The notes under the pieces were generated by a model. It made no database searches. It saw nothing but the letters and a program-made list of their open reading frames with translations, and had not been told where the DNA came from. From positions 541,318-605,317 of the forward strand of contig NZ_JABFAM010000005.1 in the NCBI RefSeq assembly GCF_013623775.1: 64,000 bases of DNA. Direction: 5' to 3'. A program made the position numbers and the translations under genes. The stretch comes from Rufibacter sp. XAAS-G3-1. GTDB taxonomy: Bacteria > Bacteroidota > Bacteroidia > Cytophagales > Hymenobacteraceae. Below are positions 7,308-15,633 of the stretch, in pieces; within the stretch, counting starts at the first letter, position 1, and each line of letters opens with the position of its first letter.

Positions 7308-7934
7308 TTAGCTGTTGTTGCGCCACTTAATAGTGCAACCAATGGCTTTGGTGCTGGTTTGCGGTACTGCTTTGCCGGTAAGCAGGTGATCAAGGGCGGT
7401 TTCTACGTAGCGTTTTTGCACTTTCTCAGGGTCGCCTGAATTGTCGTCAATGGCGCCAATGTACGCCACTTTCAGATCCTGGCCTGAGCGGGTGAGCAGG
7501 TAGATGTGCGGGGTGCGGGTGGCTCCGTAACGCTTGGCAATTTCCTGCGTCTCGTCATACAAGTACACAAACGGGAACTTCTTGTCGCTGGCCCGCTTCT
7601 GCATGTGCGCATACGAATCTTCCGGCGATGCCGTCACATCGTTCGGGTTGATGGCGATGACCGGGTATCCCTTGGACGCGTATTTCTGGTGCAGTTGAAT
7701 GAGGCGGTCTTCGTAGAGTTTGGCGTAAGGGCAGGTATTGCAGGTAAAGGTTACAATAAAGCCTTTGGCCTCTTTCTGATCGCGCAAACTCACCAGCTGG
7801 CCGTTTACGTTTTTCAGTTTGAAGTCGGTGGCGGTGTCGCCTACCTGGTAGCCGCCTTCGGCGGGTTTGTACGCCGAGGCTCCCCACAGCGTGAACACGC
7901 TTAGAAGTAGAAAAAGATAGTAAGGTTTTTTCAT
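7308..7934 (-). CDS. Exported thioredoxin-fold protein with CNTC motif (redoxin/AhpC-TSA family)
   Basis: The product has 208 residues: an N-terminal signal peptide (about 1-21), then an AhpC/TSA-type redoxin domain. GDTATDFKLKNVNGQLVSL is the usual redoxin beginning and VTFTCNTCPYAK holds Cys65 and Cys68. A CxxC at this place makes a thiol-disulfide oxidoreductase or peroxiredoxin-like thiol protein in the cell envelope likely. The conserved cis-Pro region is RYGATRTPHIYLL. The gene is four bases downstream of a TlpA-like gene, so the two form an operon for redox handling in the periplasm. Confidence 0.88.
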   Translation of the reverse strand: MKKPYYLFLLLSVFTLWGASAYKPAEGGYQVGDTATDFKLKNVNGQLVSLRDQKEAKGFIVTFTCNTCPYAKLYEDRLIQLHQKYASKGYPVIAINPNDVTASPEDSYAHMQKRASDKKFPFVYLYDETQEIAKRYGATRTPHIYLLTRSGQDLKVAYIGAIDDNSGDPEKVQKRYVETALDHLLTGKAVPQTSTKAIGCTIKWRNNS

Positions 7935-7938
7935 AAAA

Positions 7939-8454
7939 TTAGGGGGTGTGTGAAAAGGTGGAAGTTAAATACGTATTCAGTTGCGCCAGCGTAATGGGTT
8001 TCTCCAGAAACAGCCGTTGCTTGCGGGCGTTGTTCACAAAGAGCGTAGCCGGAATAGCGCCGCTCCACGAAGGGTCAACCAGGTCAATCCAGGCATTCTG
8101 GTCGGGCTCGTCCAGCAGGAAAACGGTGCTCTGCAATTTGTGTCGGTTCACAAACGGCACCACTTTCTTGTCCAGGTCTTTCGCGAAGTCCATGCTCACC
8201 AGCACCACCTGCACCGGCTGACCGGCGTATTGTTTCTGCACGGCCTCAAAGTTGGGGAGTTCCTCAATGCAGGGTTTGCACCAGGTAGCCCAGAAGTTGA
8301 TGATGTAGGTAGTGTCTGAGGTGGAGTTGAGGTATTTCTGCAAATGCGGCAGCTTTACCAGGGCTACCTTCTGGGTCTGGGCCATGAGTGAATTACCGGC
8401 CAGCAAAAAACTGAAAAGCAGCGCACAAGTAAAAAGAATTCTCCGGGGGAACAT
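7939..8454 (-). CDS. TlpA-like periplasmic thiol-disulfide oxidoreductase
   Basis: The product has 171 residues from the ATG at 8454. That start gives a clean signal peptide (MFPRRILFTCALLFSFLLAG...MAQ); a start at 8508 would add 18 polar residues before it. The active site WATWCKPCIEELP is the WCxPC motif of TlpA/ResA reductases, and a cis-Pro lies in GAIPATLFVN. Proteins of this type keep cysteines of exported proteins or cytochrome c reduced. It is the first gene of a two-gene operon with the CNTC redoxin protein. Confidence 0.87.
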   Translation of the reverse strand: MFPRRILFTCALLFSFLLAGNSLMAQTQKVALVKLPHLQKYLNSTSDTTYIINFWATWCKPCIEELPNFEAVQKQYAGQPVQVVLVSMDFAKDLDKKVVPFVNRHKLQSTVFLLDEPDQNAWIDLVDPSWSGAIPATLFVNNARKQRLFLEKPITLAQLNTYLTSTFSHTP

Positions 8455-8545
8455 AGATGTACTGTATATCATACTAAATGTAACGATTCTATCTCTACTA
8501 AAGTACAACTATATACGATTTTAACATATAGATAAACTAATAAAC

Positions 8546-9103
8546 ATGTCACAAAAACTCGCTGGAAAGAAAATTGCCATTCTGGTAGAAAACGGATTTG
8601 AGCAAGTAGAGCTGGAAAAACCGAAAGCCGCCCTGGAAGACGCCGGGGCCGAAACCCACATCATCTCCCCGCAATCTGGGAAAGTGAAAGCCTGGGCCAA
8701 AACCGATTGGGGGACGGAATTCACCGTTGACAAAGAATTGAAAAGCGCGGTGGCCTCAGATTATGACGGGCTGCTGCTGCCCGGCGGCGTCATGAACCCC
8801 GATTACCTGCGGGCCAACGATCAAGCCGTTGCCTTTGTACGGGCCTTCAATGACACCGGAAAGCCCATTGCCGCTATCTGTCACGGGCCCTGGACGTTAA
8901 TAGAGGCCCAGGCCGTGCAAGGCCGTAAAATGACCAGTTGGCCTTCCCTCAAAACCGACCTCACCAATGCCGGAGCCAACTGGGTAGACGAAGAAGTGGT
9001 CACTGATCATGGCTTGGTGACCAGCCGTAAACCAGACGATATCCCCGCCTTCAACAAGAAGATGATTGAAGAGTTTGCCGAAGGAAAACACGACCGGGCA
9101 TAA
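8546..9103 (+). CDS. DJ-1/PfpI family (YhbO-type) protein
   Basis: The product has 185 residues, the usual length for YhbO/YdeA/PfpI-type proteins. The nucleophilic elbow is AAICHGPWTLIEA with Cys112 next to His113; the supporting acidic residue is in LVENGFEQVEL near 14-22. The family includes general stress proteins, intracellular proteases and proposed glyoxalase or deglycase enzymes; the activity of this member cannot be told from sequence. It lies divergent from the TlpA-type redox operon and would fit an oxidative or carbonyl stress role. No signal peptide. Confidence 0.9.
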   Translation: MSQKLAGKKIAILVENGFEQVELEKPKAALEDAGAETHIISPQSGKVKAWAKTDWGTEFTVDKELKSAVASDYDGLLLPGGVMNPDYLRANDQAVAFVRAFNDTGKPIAAICHGPWTLIEAQAVQGRKMTSWPSLKTDLTNAGANWVDEEVVTDHGLVTSRKPDDIPAFNKKMIEEFAEGKHDRA

Positions 9104-9113
9104 GTTCCCGGTT

Positions 9114-9224
9114 CCCTAAAACACAGAAGCCGATGGTTCTGCCATCGGCTTCTGTGTTTTAGGGGTGTTTTGAGAAAAACAGCCCTAAAACAGAGAAGGC
9201 GCTTCTGAACGGAAGCGCCTTCTC
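9114..9224. terminator. Composite of three hairpins, two of them mutually exclusive
   Basis: Hairpin A (9114-9164) has a perfect 23-bp stem, CCCTAAAACACAGAAGCC... with its complement, and a 5-base loop. Hairpin B (about 9155-9193) is a core palindrome, GTTTTAGGGGTG...CAGCCCTAAAAC. Hairpin C (9193-9224) is GAGAAGGCGCTTC...GAAGCGCCTTCTC. A and B share the strand GTTTTAGGG, so only one can form at a time. It lies between convergent genes. Confidence 0.75.
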
Positions 9225-9250
9225 CATAAAACTTTCTGTAATTACGCTTA

Positions 9251-9886
9251 TCAGAACCCTACGCCCAGGTAAACCTGGAAGTTGCCCGCTTTAATGTCGT
9301 TCAGAGCGCGGTTGGCATTGGCGGCATCAAATTTTCCTAGGTCAGCGAAACTACGGTAATAACGGCCTCCCAGCCTAAAAATAGAAAGGCGGGCTTCCAA
9401 ACCGGCGGCGGCCCCGTAGTCAAAGGTGTTCAGACCTTCTTTGTCAATTTCCCTGTCATCTTCTTTGGCGGTTAACATGATGCCCACCTGCGGCCCCGCG
9501 TGAATGCTGATGTTTTCGGTAAGGTTCAGCACGGCTAGTACCGGCACATCAATATAGTCAAACTGTCTGTCTCCCGCCACATCTTCCACATTGCGGCGGG
9601 TATAGAGGGCTTCCGGCTGAATGGAAAAGACCCGGCCTACGCTAAACTGCGAGTAAAAACCGGCATGCCAATTTTGGGAGCTTTTCAGATTGTCCAGTGC
9701 ATCTTTGCCATCGCCTTGCAGTGCGCTGAAAAGTACGCCGCCTTTCACCCCAAAGCCGCTGTTGGTGCGCGCATCGCCGCCGGTTTCTTCGTTGTGGTTA
9801 ATGATGCCTCTATTCAGCACGCGTTCCTGCGCCTGGGCTACGTCAAAGAAAAATACACTTATCAAAAGTAAACAGATTTTTTTCAT
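9251..9886 (-). CDS. Outer-membrane beta-barrel protein (PorT/OmpW-like)
   Basis: The product has 211 residues with a signal peptide (MKKICLLLISVFFFDVAQAQ). The rest alternates hydrophobic and polar residues, with strands such as FSIQPEALYTR, YIDVPVLAVLNL, ISIHAGPQVGIML and FQVYLGVGF ending in the C-terminal aromatic typical of outer-membrane barrels. This is the common Bacteroidota PorT-family or outer membrane beta-barrel domain; no specific ligand can be inferred. It stands alone between hairpin-rich spacers. Confidence 0.85.
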   Translation of the reverse strand: MKKICLLLISVFFFDVAQAQERVLNRGIINHNEETGGDARTNSGFGVKGGVLFSALQGDGKDALDNLKSSQNWHAGFYSQFSVGRVFSIQPEALYTRRNVEDVAGDRQFDYIDVPVLAVLNLTENISIHAGPQVGIMLTAKEDDREIDKEGLNTFDYGAAAGLEARLSIFRLGGRYYRSFADLGKFDAANANRALNDIKAGNFQVYLGVGF

Positions 9887-10055
9887 AGCAGATAGTATAT
9901 TTGGTATAGGTTCAGTAAGCCCACTTGCAGAAGCAGACCGTACCTCTTATACTGTCTGCTGGCTGGAATGTTGCAGTCAAACATCTGGGTTGGGTGCAAT
10001 GTTATCATTCCAAAAGACGGCAGAAATAATCCAATAAATAGCTTTCCTTACGTAT

Positions 10056-10958
10056 ATGCTTAAGATTGCCTGGTCGCCAGAGTACACCCATCCGCTTCCC
10101 GAAAACCACCGGTTTCCCATGCTCAAGTATGAACTGCTGCCGGAACAGTTGCTGTACGAAGGAACCGTGAGCCAGGAAAACTTCTTCCAGCCAGCCCCCA
10201 TCCCAGAAAACCGGATTACGCGGGTGCACGAACCGGAATACTGGCGTAAACTGCATAGGTTAGAGCTCAGTCCTTCAGAAATCAGGAAAACCGGTTTTCC
10301 GCTGTCCCAAGAATTGGTCACCCGGGAGGTAGGGATTATGGGCGGCACCCTGGAAGCGGCTGACTATGCCTTGCAACACGGTGCGGCCATGAACATTGCC
10401 GGGGGCACCCACCACGCGTTCACCAACCGGGGCGAAGGTTTCTGCCTGCTCAATGATAACGCCTTGGCGGCCCAGTATCTGTTGGACGAAGGCAAAGCCA
10501 CCAAGGTGCTCATTGTAGATTTAGACGTGCACCAGGGCAACGGCACGGCTCAGATTTTTGCGCATGAACCGCGGGTGTTTACGTTCAGCATGCACGGGGG
10601 AAACAACTACCCGCTGCACAAAGAGCAATCTGACTTGGATGTACCGCTGCCCGATGGCATTGAAGACGCCGCCTACCTAAAACTCCTACGTGAACACCTA
10701 CCCACCCTCATGGACAAGGTAGCGCCCGACTTCGTGTTTTTCCAGTGCGGGGTAGACGTGCTGGCGTCAGATAAACTAGGGAAGCTGGGGCTTACGCTGG
10801 CCGGCTGCAAAGAGCGCGACCGCTTGGTGCTGGAACTGTGTCACCAACACCGCGTGCCCGTCTGCGCCAGCATGGGCGGCGGTTACTCTACCCGCATCGC
10901 AGACATCGTAGAAGCCCACGCCAACACCTTTAGGCTGGCCCAGCAGATTTTCTTTTAG
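10056..10958 (+). CDS. Histone deacetylase family protein (class II / acetoin-utilisation type)
   Basis: A zinc-dependent amidohydrolase of 300 residues. Recognisable motifs are GGTHHAF near 111-117 (paired active-site His), LLNDNALAA, and VDLDVHQGNGTAQIF near 161-175, whose Asp and His bind zinc; FSMHGGNNYP and QCGVDVLASDKLGKLGLT follow, the latter with the third ligand Asp. Bacterial members deacetylate proteins, polyamines or acetoin-pathway substrates; I cannot tell which. No signal peptide, so cytoplasmic. It is monocistronic; a tandem GAGGTAGCAAGTAT repeat follows its stop. Confidence 0.92.
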   Translation: MLKIAWSPEYTHPLPENHRFPMLKYELLPEQLLYEGTVSQENFFQPAPIPENRITRVHEPEYWRKLHRLELSPSEIRKTGFPLSQELVTREVGIMGGTLEAADYALQHGAAMNIAGGTHHAFTNRGEGFCLLNDNALAAQYLLDEGKATKVLIVDLDVHQGNGTAQIFAHEPRVFTFSMHGGNNYPLHKEQSDLDVPLPDGIEDAAYLKLLREHLPTLMDKVAPDFVFFQCGVDVLASDKLGKLGLTLAGCKERDRLVLELCHQHRVPVCASMGGGYSTRIADIVEAHANTFRLAQQIFF

Positions 10959-11018
10959 TATGAGGTAGCAAGTATGAGGTAGCAAGACTTTTTTCATCGT
11001 GCTACCTGATACTATGTG

Positions 11019-11237
11019 TCAATTCCGGGATTTCAGTTTTGCGTCAGAGTCGCGCAGGAAGGGGAGGGAGCGTTTTAGTGCCAGGTAAATGAGGGGCACC
11101 AGCAGGAGCACCAGCAGTAAGTAGATCATCACCTTCATGGTTTCAAAGAACAGGCTGATGACCATGGCTGATAAAAGAAGGGAGGCCGCTAAAAGCAGCC
11201 AGAACTGAAGAGGTTGTTTGGAGGAACTTCGGCCCAT
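11019..11237 (-). CDS. Small two-helix membrane protein, unknown
   Basis: The product has 72 residues. Two hydrophobic helices (about 11-29 and 32-51) are separated by a few residues (FETMK), with a basic tail rich in Lys and Arg. No family is recognised. It is probably real because codon use and the length of the hydrophobic segments are gene-like and no competing frame is better. It lies between the deacetylase gene and the PKS operon but on its own. Confidence 0.5.
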   Translation of the reverse strand: MGRSSSKQPLQFWLLLAASLLLSAMVISLFFETMKVMIYLLLVLLLVPLIYLALKRSLPFLRDSDAKLKSRN

Positions 11238-11382
11238 GGTTAATGATTTGGTGAAACAATAGGCAAAGGCGGCTTCACGTAAAAGGAACGCCTTCGCTTT
11301 CAGGAGAACGTCCAGTGCGTTTTACCGTATTTTTATTTTGTGGTAAATGCACGGATGTTTCTCTGTAAGAGTAAGTTACAAA

Positions 11383-12126
11383 TTATATTTGGTTTTGGTG
11401 CTCTTTTTCTGAAACCGGGCCAAAAACAAGCTGCCAGCGGAAGGCCCATTTCCACCGCAACCGGTACGCCTCAAGGCCCGCCTTTGCCAGAATGCGCCGC
11501 CAGTCTGCGCGGGAAAAAGCCCGCAGCACCGACAGCGGCGCATCATGCTTCACTAAGTACGAGCGGGAGAAGATTTGGGTAAGCCCTTTGATGGAGTAAT
11601 ACGCCAGCGGGTGCCGGTGAAGGTCATTGATGAGTACTGCCACGCGCACCTGTTTGCTTAATTGTGCCAGTAAGGAAGAGAGGGCGGCATCTGAAAAATG
11701 GTGCAGAAACAGGCTGCAGATGACAATATCAAACTGCTGCCGGGCGAATTCAGGTGAAAAGACATCGGCTTGCCGGAAAGAGATCTCTGGGTATTGCTGG
11801 CTGAGCGAGGCGCTGTATTGGAGCATGAACGCGTTGGCGTCCAGGCCCACCAATTCTACGGGAATATGCTGGCGGCGCGCCCAACGGGCCACCATGCGCA
11901 GGGTGTCTCCGCCGCCGCTGCCCAGATCGGCTATTTTCAGCTTCCTTTTGGGGAAAGAGGCCAGAAACGGATGCTTCAGGAGCTGGTTTAACCCATTGCG
12001 GACTACGTCATGGCCGCCCAGCCAGACATTGATGAACTCCAATTCCTGCAGGTTGCGGCGCAGATCCTCGCCGGCGAGGGTGAGGTCGTCCATCAGCTCC
12101 AACTCCGTAGACCGCTGTTTAAACAT
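11383..12126 (-). CDS. Class I SAM-dependent methyltransferase of the type III PKS operon
   Basis: The product has 247 residues. Motif I is IADLGSGGGDTLR near 65-77, followed by the acidic end of strand 2 in ELVGLDANAFML and the FDIVICSLFLHHF motif near 132-144; these define a class I Rossmann methyltransferase. The start overlaps the stop of the polyketide synthase gene by 8 bp, so the two are translationally coupled. The enzyme most likely methylates the resorcinol or pyrone made by the synthase, as in other Bacteroidota clusters with this gene pair. The C-terminal 40 residues are basic and may touch the membrane. Confidence 0.9.
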   Translation of the reverse strand: MFKQRSTELELMDDLTLAGEDLRRNLQELEFINVWLGGHDVVRNGLNQLLKHPFLASFPKRKLKIADLGSGGGDTLRMVARWARRQHIPVELVGLDANAFMLQYSASLSQQYPEISFRQADVFSPEFARQQFDIVICSLFLHHFSDAALSSLLAQLSKQVRVAVLINDLHRHPLAYYSIKGLTQIFSRSYLVKHDAPLSVLRAFSRADWRRILAKAGLEAYRLRWKWAFRWQLVFGPVSEKEHQNQI

Positions 12127-13228
12127 AGTGCACCGAGAGCAGCATGGATTCTAAGGTGAGGCCCGGCCCGAAGGCAAAGCTGAGGATGGGGGCCTCATGG
12201 CGGTCTGGGTGCAGTTCACGCCACAGGGCCTGCAGCACAAACAGCACCGTGGCCGAGGACATGTTCCCGAACTGCCGCAGCACTTGGTAGGCGTGCTTGT
12301 TGTCTTGGGGGGTAAGCCCCAGGGCCTGCTCAATCACCTCCAGAATCTTGCGCCCGCCCGGGTGAATGGCGAACAAATCTACCTCCTCCAGCTTCAGGTT
12401 GAGCTTTTGCAGCAGCGACTGGGTCAGTTGCCCAATGCCCTGTTTGATCAAGGCCGGCACGTAGGACGAAAGCGTCATCTCAAACCCGAAATCGTGGATG
12501 TGCCAGGCCATGTCTTTCTGCCCCGAGGGTGCCAGATCACAGTGAAACGCGTCTACCCGCAAAGACAAAGGCGAAAGCGGCTGCGGGCTCACCAGCACGG
12601 CGGCGGCCCCATCGGCGAAGAGGGAGTTGGACACCAGGTGGTCGCTCTCGGGGTGTTTCTGGAAGTGGAGGGTGCACAGTTCGGTGCAGACAATGAGCAC
12701 GCGGGCCTGGGCATCGGCGCGGCAAATGGTGTCGGCCACTTTCAGGGCGTTGAAGGCCGCGTAACAGCCCATAAAGTAGATGCCGGTGCGTTGCACCTGC
12801 GTAGGCAATTCCAAGGCCTCTACCAATTCAATGTCCAGCCCTGGGGCGTACATGCCGGTGCAACTGACGGTGATTAGATGGGTGATTTGGTTTGTCTCTA
12901 AACTTGGAATCTGGGCCAGACATTCTTGCGCCGCCTCTACTGAGAGCGGCAGGGCCGCTTTCCGGTAGGCCTGCATGCGGTCGCCCACGGTAGGGAACGG
13001 TTCCAGCCCCGGCGTGTTGGGGAAGAACTCATACTCGCCGTTCTGGCGGCCATAATCTGAGAGCGCGGAATGGCGCTGGTCTATGCCCGAGACCCGGTAC
13101 AGGGCTTTCAGCTTGCGCGTGTCCTGCCCGTCTAACTGAAGGGCCTCGGCCATGAAATCAGCGATCTGTTGCTGAGGAAAAGCATGCGGTGGATTAGCCG
13201 TGCCGATGGCGCAGAGATAACTCTTCAT
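12119..13228 (-). CDS. Type III polyketide synthase (chalcone/stilbene synthase family)
   Basis: A homodimeric ketosynthase of 369 residues that extends acyl-CoA starters with malonyl-CoA. The catalytic triad can be placed: Cys123 in VSCTGMYAPG, His289 in FAIHPGG and Asn322 in FGNMSSATV. The C-terminal GFGPG-like loop is FAFGPGLTLE. These features match bacterial alkylresorcinol- or alkylpyrone-forming synthases rather than FabH/KAS III. It is the first gene of an operon with a methyltransferase. A flavoprotein and a hydrolase lie 0.8-3.5 kb upstream on the same strand. The product is probably a membrane-directed phenolic lipid or pyrone; the starter length is unknown. Confidence 0.94.
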   Translation of the reverse strand: MKSYLCAIGTANPPHAFPQQQIADFMAEALQLDGQDTRKLKALYRVSGIDQRHSALSDYGRQNGEYEFFPNTPGLEPFPTVGDRMQAYRKAALPLSVEAAQECLAQIPSLETNQITHLITVSCTGMYAPGLDIELVEALELPTQVQRTGIYFMGCYAAFNALKVADTICRADAQARVLIVCTELCTLHFQKHPESDHLVSNSLFADGAAAVLVSPQPLSPLSLRVDAFHCDLAPSGQKDMAWHIHDFGFEMTLSSYVPALIKQGIGQLTQSLLQKLNLKLEEVDLFAIHPGGRKILEVIEQALGLTPQDNKHAYQVLRQFGNMSSATVLFVLQALWRELHPDRHEAPILSFAFGPGLTLESMLLSVHYV

Positions 13229-14006
13229 ATTCTAAGTATAAGCAAAAAAGCGGCAAGATGTTTAGGGCGGCGCGTTTGTTTTGTCAAAGTTCTTGGCCGA
13301 AGGGGGAATGTATTGCCTATTGCTGTCATACTCAGTTGGCGCGGTTCAGGTTTTGCCGGTTGCCTCAGGGAGTGCGGTCGCGCCGGGAACTGCTTTATGG
13401 GAGGATGGGATTTAAGCCTTGTTTCCGGAAAACAGGCGCAAAACGGGTTTGTCTTTTTCCGCCGCTAAGAACCTGTTCGCGTTTTGCTTTCGTCATCTAA
13501 AACGGCCAGGATAAGGTTCTGCGGAAGCATTTTTTGAGTTGTGTAGCCGTACTACGGGGCAAGGGAAATGGGAAGGCAGGTTCTTGTTCTGGGCGTTTGC
13601 AGCACAAAGGGCAAAACGTGAACAGGCGAAGGGAACTGATCTTACGCTCTACTGCTGGTGGTGGTTCCCGGCGAGTCTGGAGACGCGCTGCCTCCTTTGT
13701 CACGAGACAGCAGTCTCGCGCCAGTTTGTTTTAAACCTGTGAGGTCTTGGAGACCTCACAGGTTTCCGTATTTCCGGCCTGTTTTCTGCGGTGCCCTCGC
13801 TCCAAAGACTTCGTAGTGCGCAGACTTCGTAGCGCGCGCATCATTTCCTGCGATTGTCTCTGCCAAGGCCGTTTCAAGCCCGTTTTCCCAAAAACAGACC
13901 CAAAACGTAGGAGGTGACGTTGCTGTTCGGGATTTCCAATCCCGAAAGAGCGGGTAACAGCACTCCTGCCGTTTTCAGCTTGTTTTCCATAAAACAGCCC
14001 TAAAAC
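13229..14006. repeat. Repeat-rich spacer inside the PKS region
   Basis: There is no convincing gene in this 780-bp stretch. It contains degenerate core palindromes near 13420-13450 and 13875-13905 and a clear one at 13970-14008. It also has a CGAGTCTGGAGAC / CAGTCTCGCGCCA block near 13670-13725, the palindrome AAACCTGTGAGGT...ACCTCACAGGTTT at 13733-13765 and TTCGGGATTTCCAATCCCGAA at 13926-13946. Confidence 0.65.
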
Positions 14007-14055
14007 GCATCAGCATCAGCCTTTCTCCCACGGAGAGGGGCTGATGCTGATGCGC
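14007..14055 (-). terminator. Hairpin downstream of the RsbQ-like gene
   Basis: A 16-bp perfect stem, CGCATCAGCATCAGCC with GGCTGATGCTGATGCG, beginning 14 bp past the stop codon of the hydrolase and followed by a core palindrome (13970-14008). Confidence 0.7.
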
Positions 14056-14068
14056 TGGAAAATAAACG

Positions 14069-14863
14069 CTAGTGCTGGAGATAAGCCTCCATGGCCTTGA
14101 TGGTTTCCAGCGGCGCGCTTAGGTGCGGGCAGTGTCCGGTGGCTTTCAGCTGCACCAGCGTAGAATCCTTGATGTTTTTATGCACGAACGCGCCTACCTC
14201 TACCGGGGAAATCATGTCATCGGCGCATTGCAGAATCAGAGATTTGGTCTGTAGGTGCGCCAGGTCGGCGCGGTTGTCTGACAGAAAGGTAGTGCGGGCA
14301 AAGTGTTTGGCAATGCTGGAGTTGGTGTTGCAGAAACTGTGCATCAGTTCTTCGCCCAGAGACGGCTGGTCTGGGTTGCCCATGATGAAGGGGGCGAACG
14401 TGCCCGACCAACCCATGTAATCGGTCTCCATGAACTCCAGCATGGCGTGAATGTCTGCGGGGTCAAACCCCCCTAGGTAGTCGCCGTGGTTGATATAGCA
14501 AGGAGACGGCCCAATCAAGACCAGTTTCTCAAAGAGATCCGGTTCCCGGATGGCGCTTAAAACCCCAATCATGGCACCCACAGAATGACCCACAAAAATT
14601 GGGTCTGTGAGTTCTAGGTGGTGGCAAATTTCTATAATATCATTGGCGTACCCCTGCAAAGAGGCGTATTTGGTATAGTCGTACGCCTTCAGGTCTGACT
14701 GCCCCGCGCCTACGTGGTCAAATAGCACAATTTTATAGTGTTGCTGAAAGGCAGAGGTGATGTAGCGCCACATGTTTTGGTCGCAGCCAAACCCATGCCC
14801 AAAAATCATGGCTTGTTCACCCTTTCCAAATATTTTCACATTGTTTCTTTGCACAGGATTCAT
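14069..14863 (-). CDS. RsbQ-like alpha/beta hydrolase
   Basis: The product has 264 residues if started at the Met in MNPVQRNNVKIFG, which aligns with the usual RsbQ N-terminus; an upstream Met at 14938 would add 25 residues. Numbered from that upstream Met, the catalytic triad is Ser119 in GHSVGAMIG, Asp240 or Asp241 in LQCADDMISP, and His269 in ATGHCPHLSAP. The oxyanion region is GHGFGCDQNMW. In Bacillus RsbQ is an accessory of the energy-stress phosphatase RsbP; related plant proteins are strigolactone and karrikin receptors. Here no RsbP partner is adjacent. It lies between the PKS operon and a flavoprotein on the same strand, so a role in that pathway (ester or lactone hydrolysis) is also possible. 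Confidence 0.85.
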   Translation of the reverse strand: MNPVQRNNVKIFGKGEQAMIFGHGFGCDQNMWRYITSAFQQHYKIVLFDHVGAGQSDLKAYDYTKYASLQGYANDIIEICHHLELTDPIFVGHSVGAMIGVLSAIREPDLFEKLVLIGPSPCYINHGDYLGGFDPADIHAMLEFMETDYMGWSGTFAPFIMGNPDQPSLGEELMHSFCNTNSSIAKHFARTTFLSDNRADLAHLQTKSLILQCADDMISPVEVGAFVHKNIKDSTLVQLKATGHCPHLSAPLETIKAMEAYLQH

Positions 14864-14978
14864 AGTCTCTATGGGGTCTAAGGTTTCCCTAAGGGATAGA
14901 GAAACCGTTGAGTAAGCGGCGTCTAGTGGTGGAAGCATAAAATATTGAAGTATGACGGTTTCTTGGAAGGGGGTGCTG

Positions 14979-14986
14979 CAAAGGTA
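14979..14986 (-). promoter_or_regulatory. Bacteroidota -7 box upstream of the RsbQ-like gene
   Basis: The reverse strand reads TACCTTTG followed by C, matching TAnnTTTGY. It lies in an AT-rich stretch 41 bp upstream of the first possible Met codon; no clear -33 box is seen. Confidence 0.45.
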
Positions 14987-15039
14987 AATTGTTTAGGTGG
15001 ATTTCTTTTAATACTCCAATTAAATTATTTAATGTTAAT

Positions 15040-15633
15040 TATTCTCAATGAATTGTGTTTTTAGGGTGTTTTGCTGATTGTAGCGTTGGTGTTGGGCAGG
15101 AGAGGAGTTGAAAGCCCCTTTGCGACTTGCCTGCCGTGGTGCCATGGAATGATTTTGCCTTTTGCGGTGGCTTTGGGCTTGGTGGTGGTTTCCGTGGGCT
15201 GATGCCTGGGGCGGCGGCCTTTTTGCGTGGTCTATGCACTGTGTTGTTTCATTTCTACTGGTAAGCGCTCACGGCCGCGAGGCCCCGCCTTCCGCCCTTG
15301 CGCGGTGAGTTCCGCTGCCTTCGGCTAAAGCCTCGGCTGCCGGGCTCCGCCCGTCCCCGCAGACCTCTAGGCGCTCACCCGGGAGGCTGGCAACTGCAAT
15401 GCGTAGCCAGGCCTCCCAGGTTTTCAAAAACCTGGGAGGCCTTCTGCAGAGACGCAGTATTTTGGGTCTCCCGCATATTCCAGATCCACGGCCCAGACTC
15501 CGCAGGCCTTCCAGACGCTAGGAGTTCTTTGAAGGGCAGCTTCCCTAAGGCTAGCTTGTTTCCAGCCTTGTTTTTGAAAAATGTGCCTGAAACAGAATGT
15601 TGCGCTGGGCAGAAGGATTGGATGATTCCTTTT
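15040..15633. repeat. GC-rich spacer with partial dispersed repeat
   Basis: No gene is evident. Positions about 15219-15300 are a partial copy of the repeat at 43522 and 55464 (TTTTTGCGTGG...GTAAGCGCTCACGGCCGCGAGGCCCCG). A perfect 16-bp stem, AGGCCTCCCAGGTTTT with AAAACCTGGGAGGCCT, lies at 15409-15442, and a degenerate core palindrome near 15560-15597. Confidence 0.6.
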
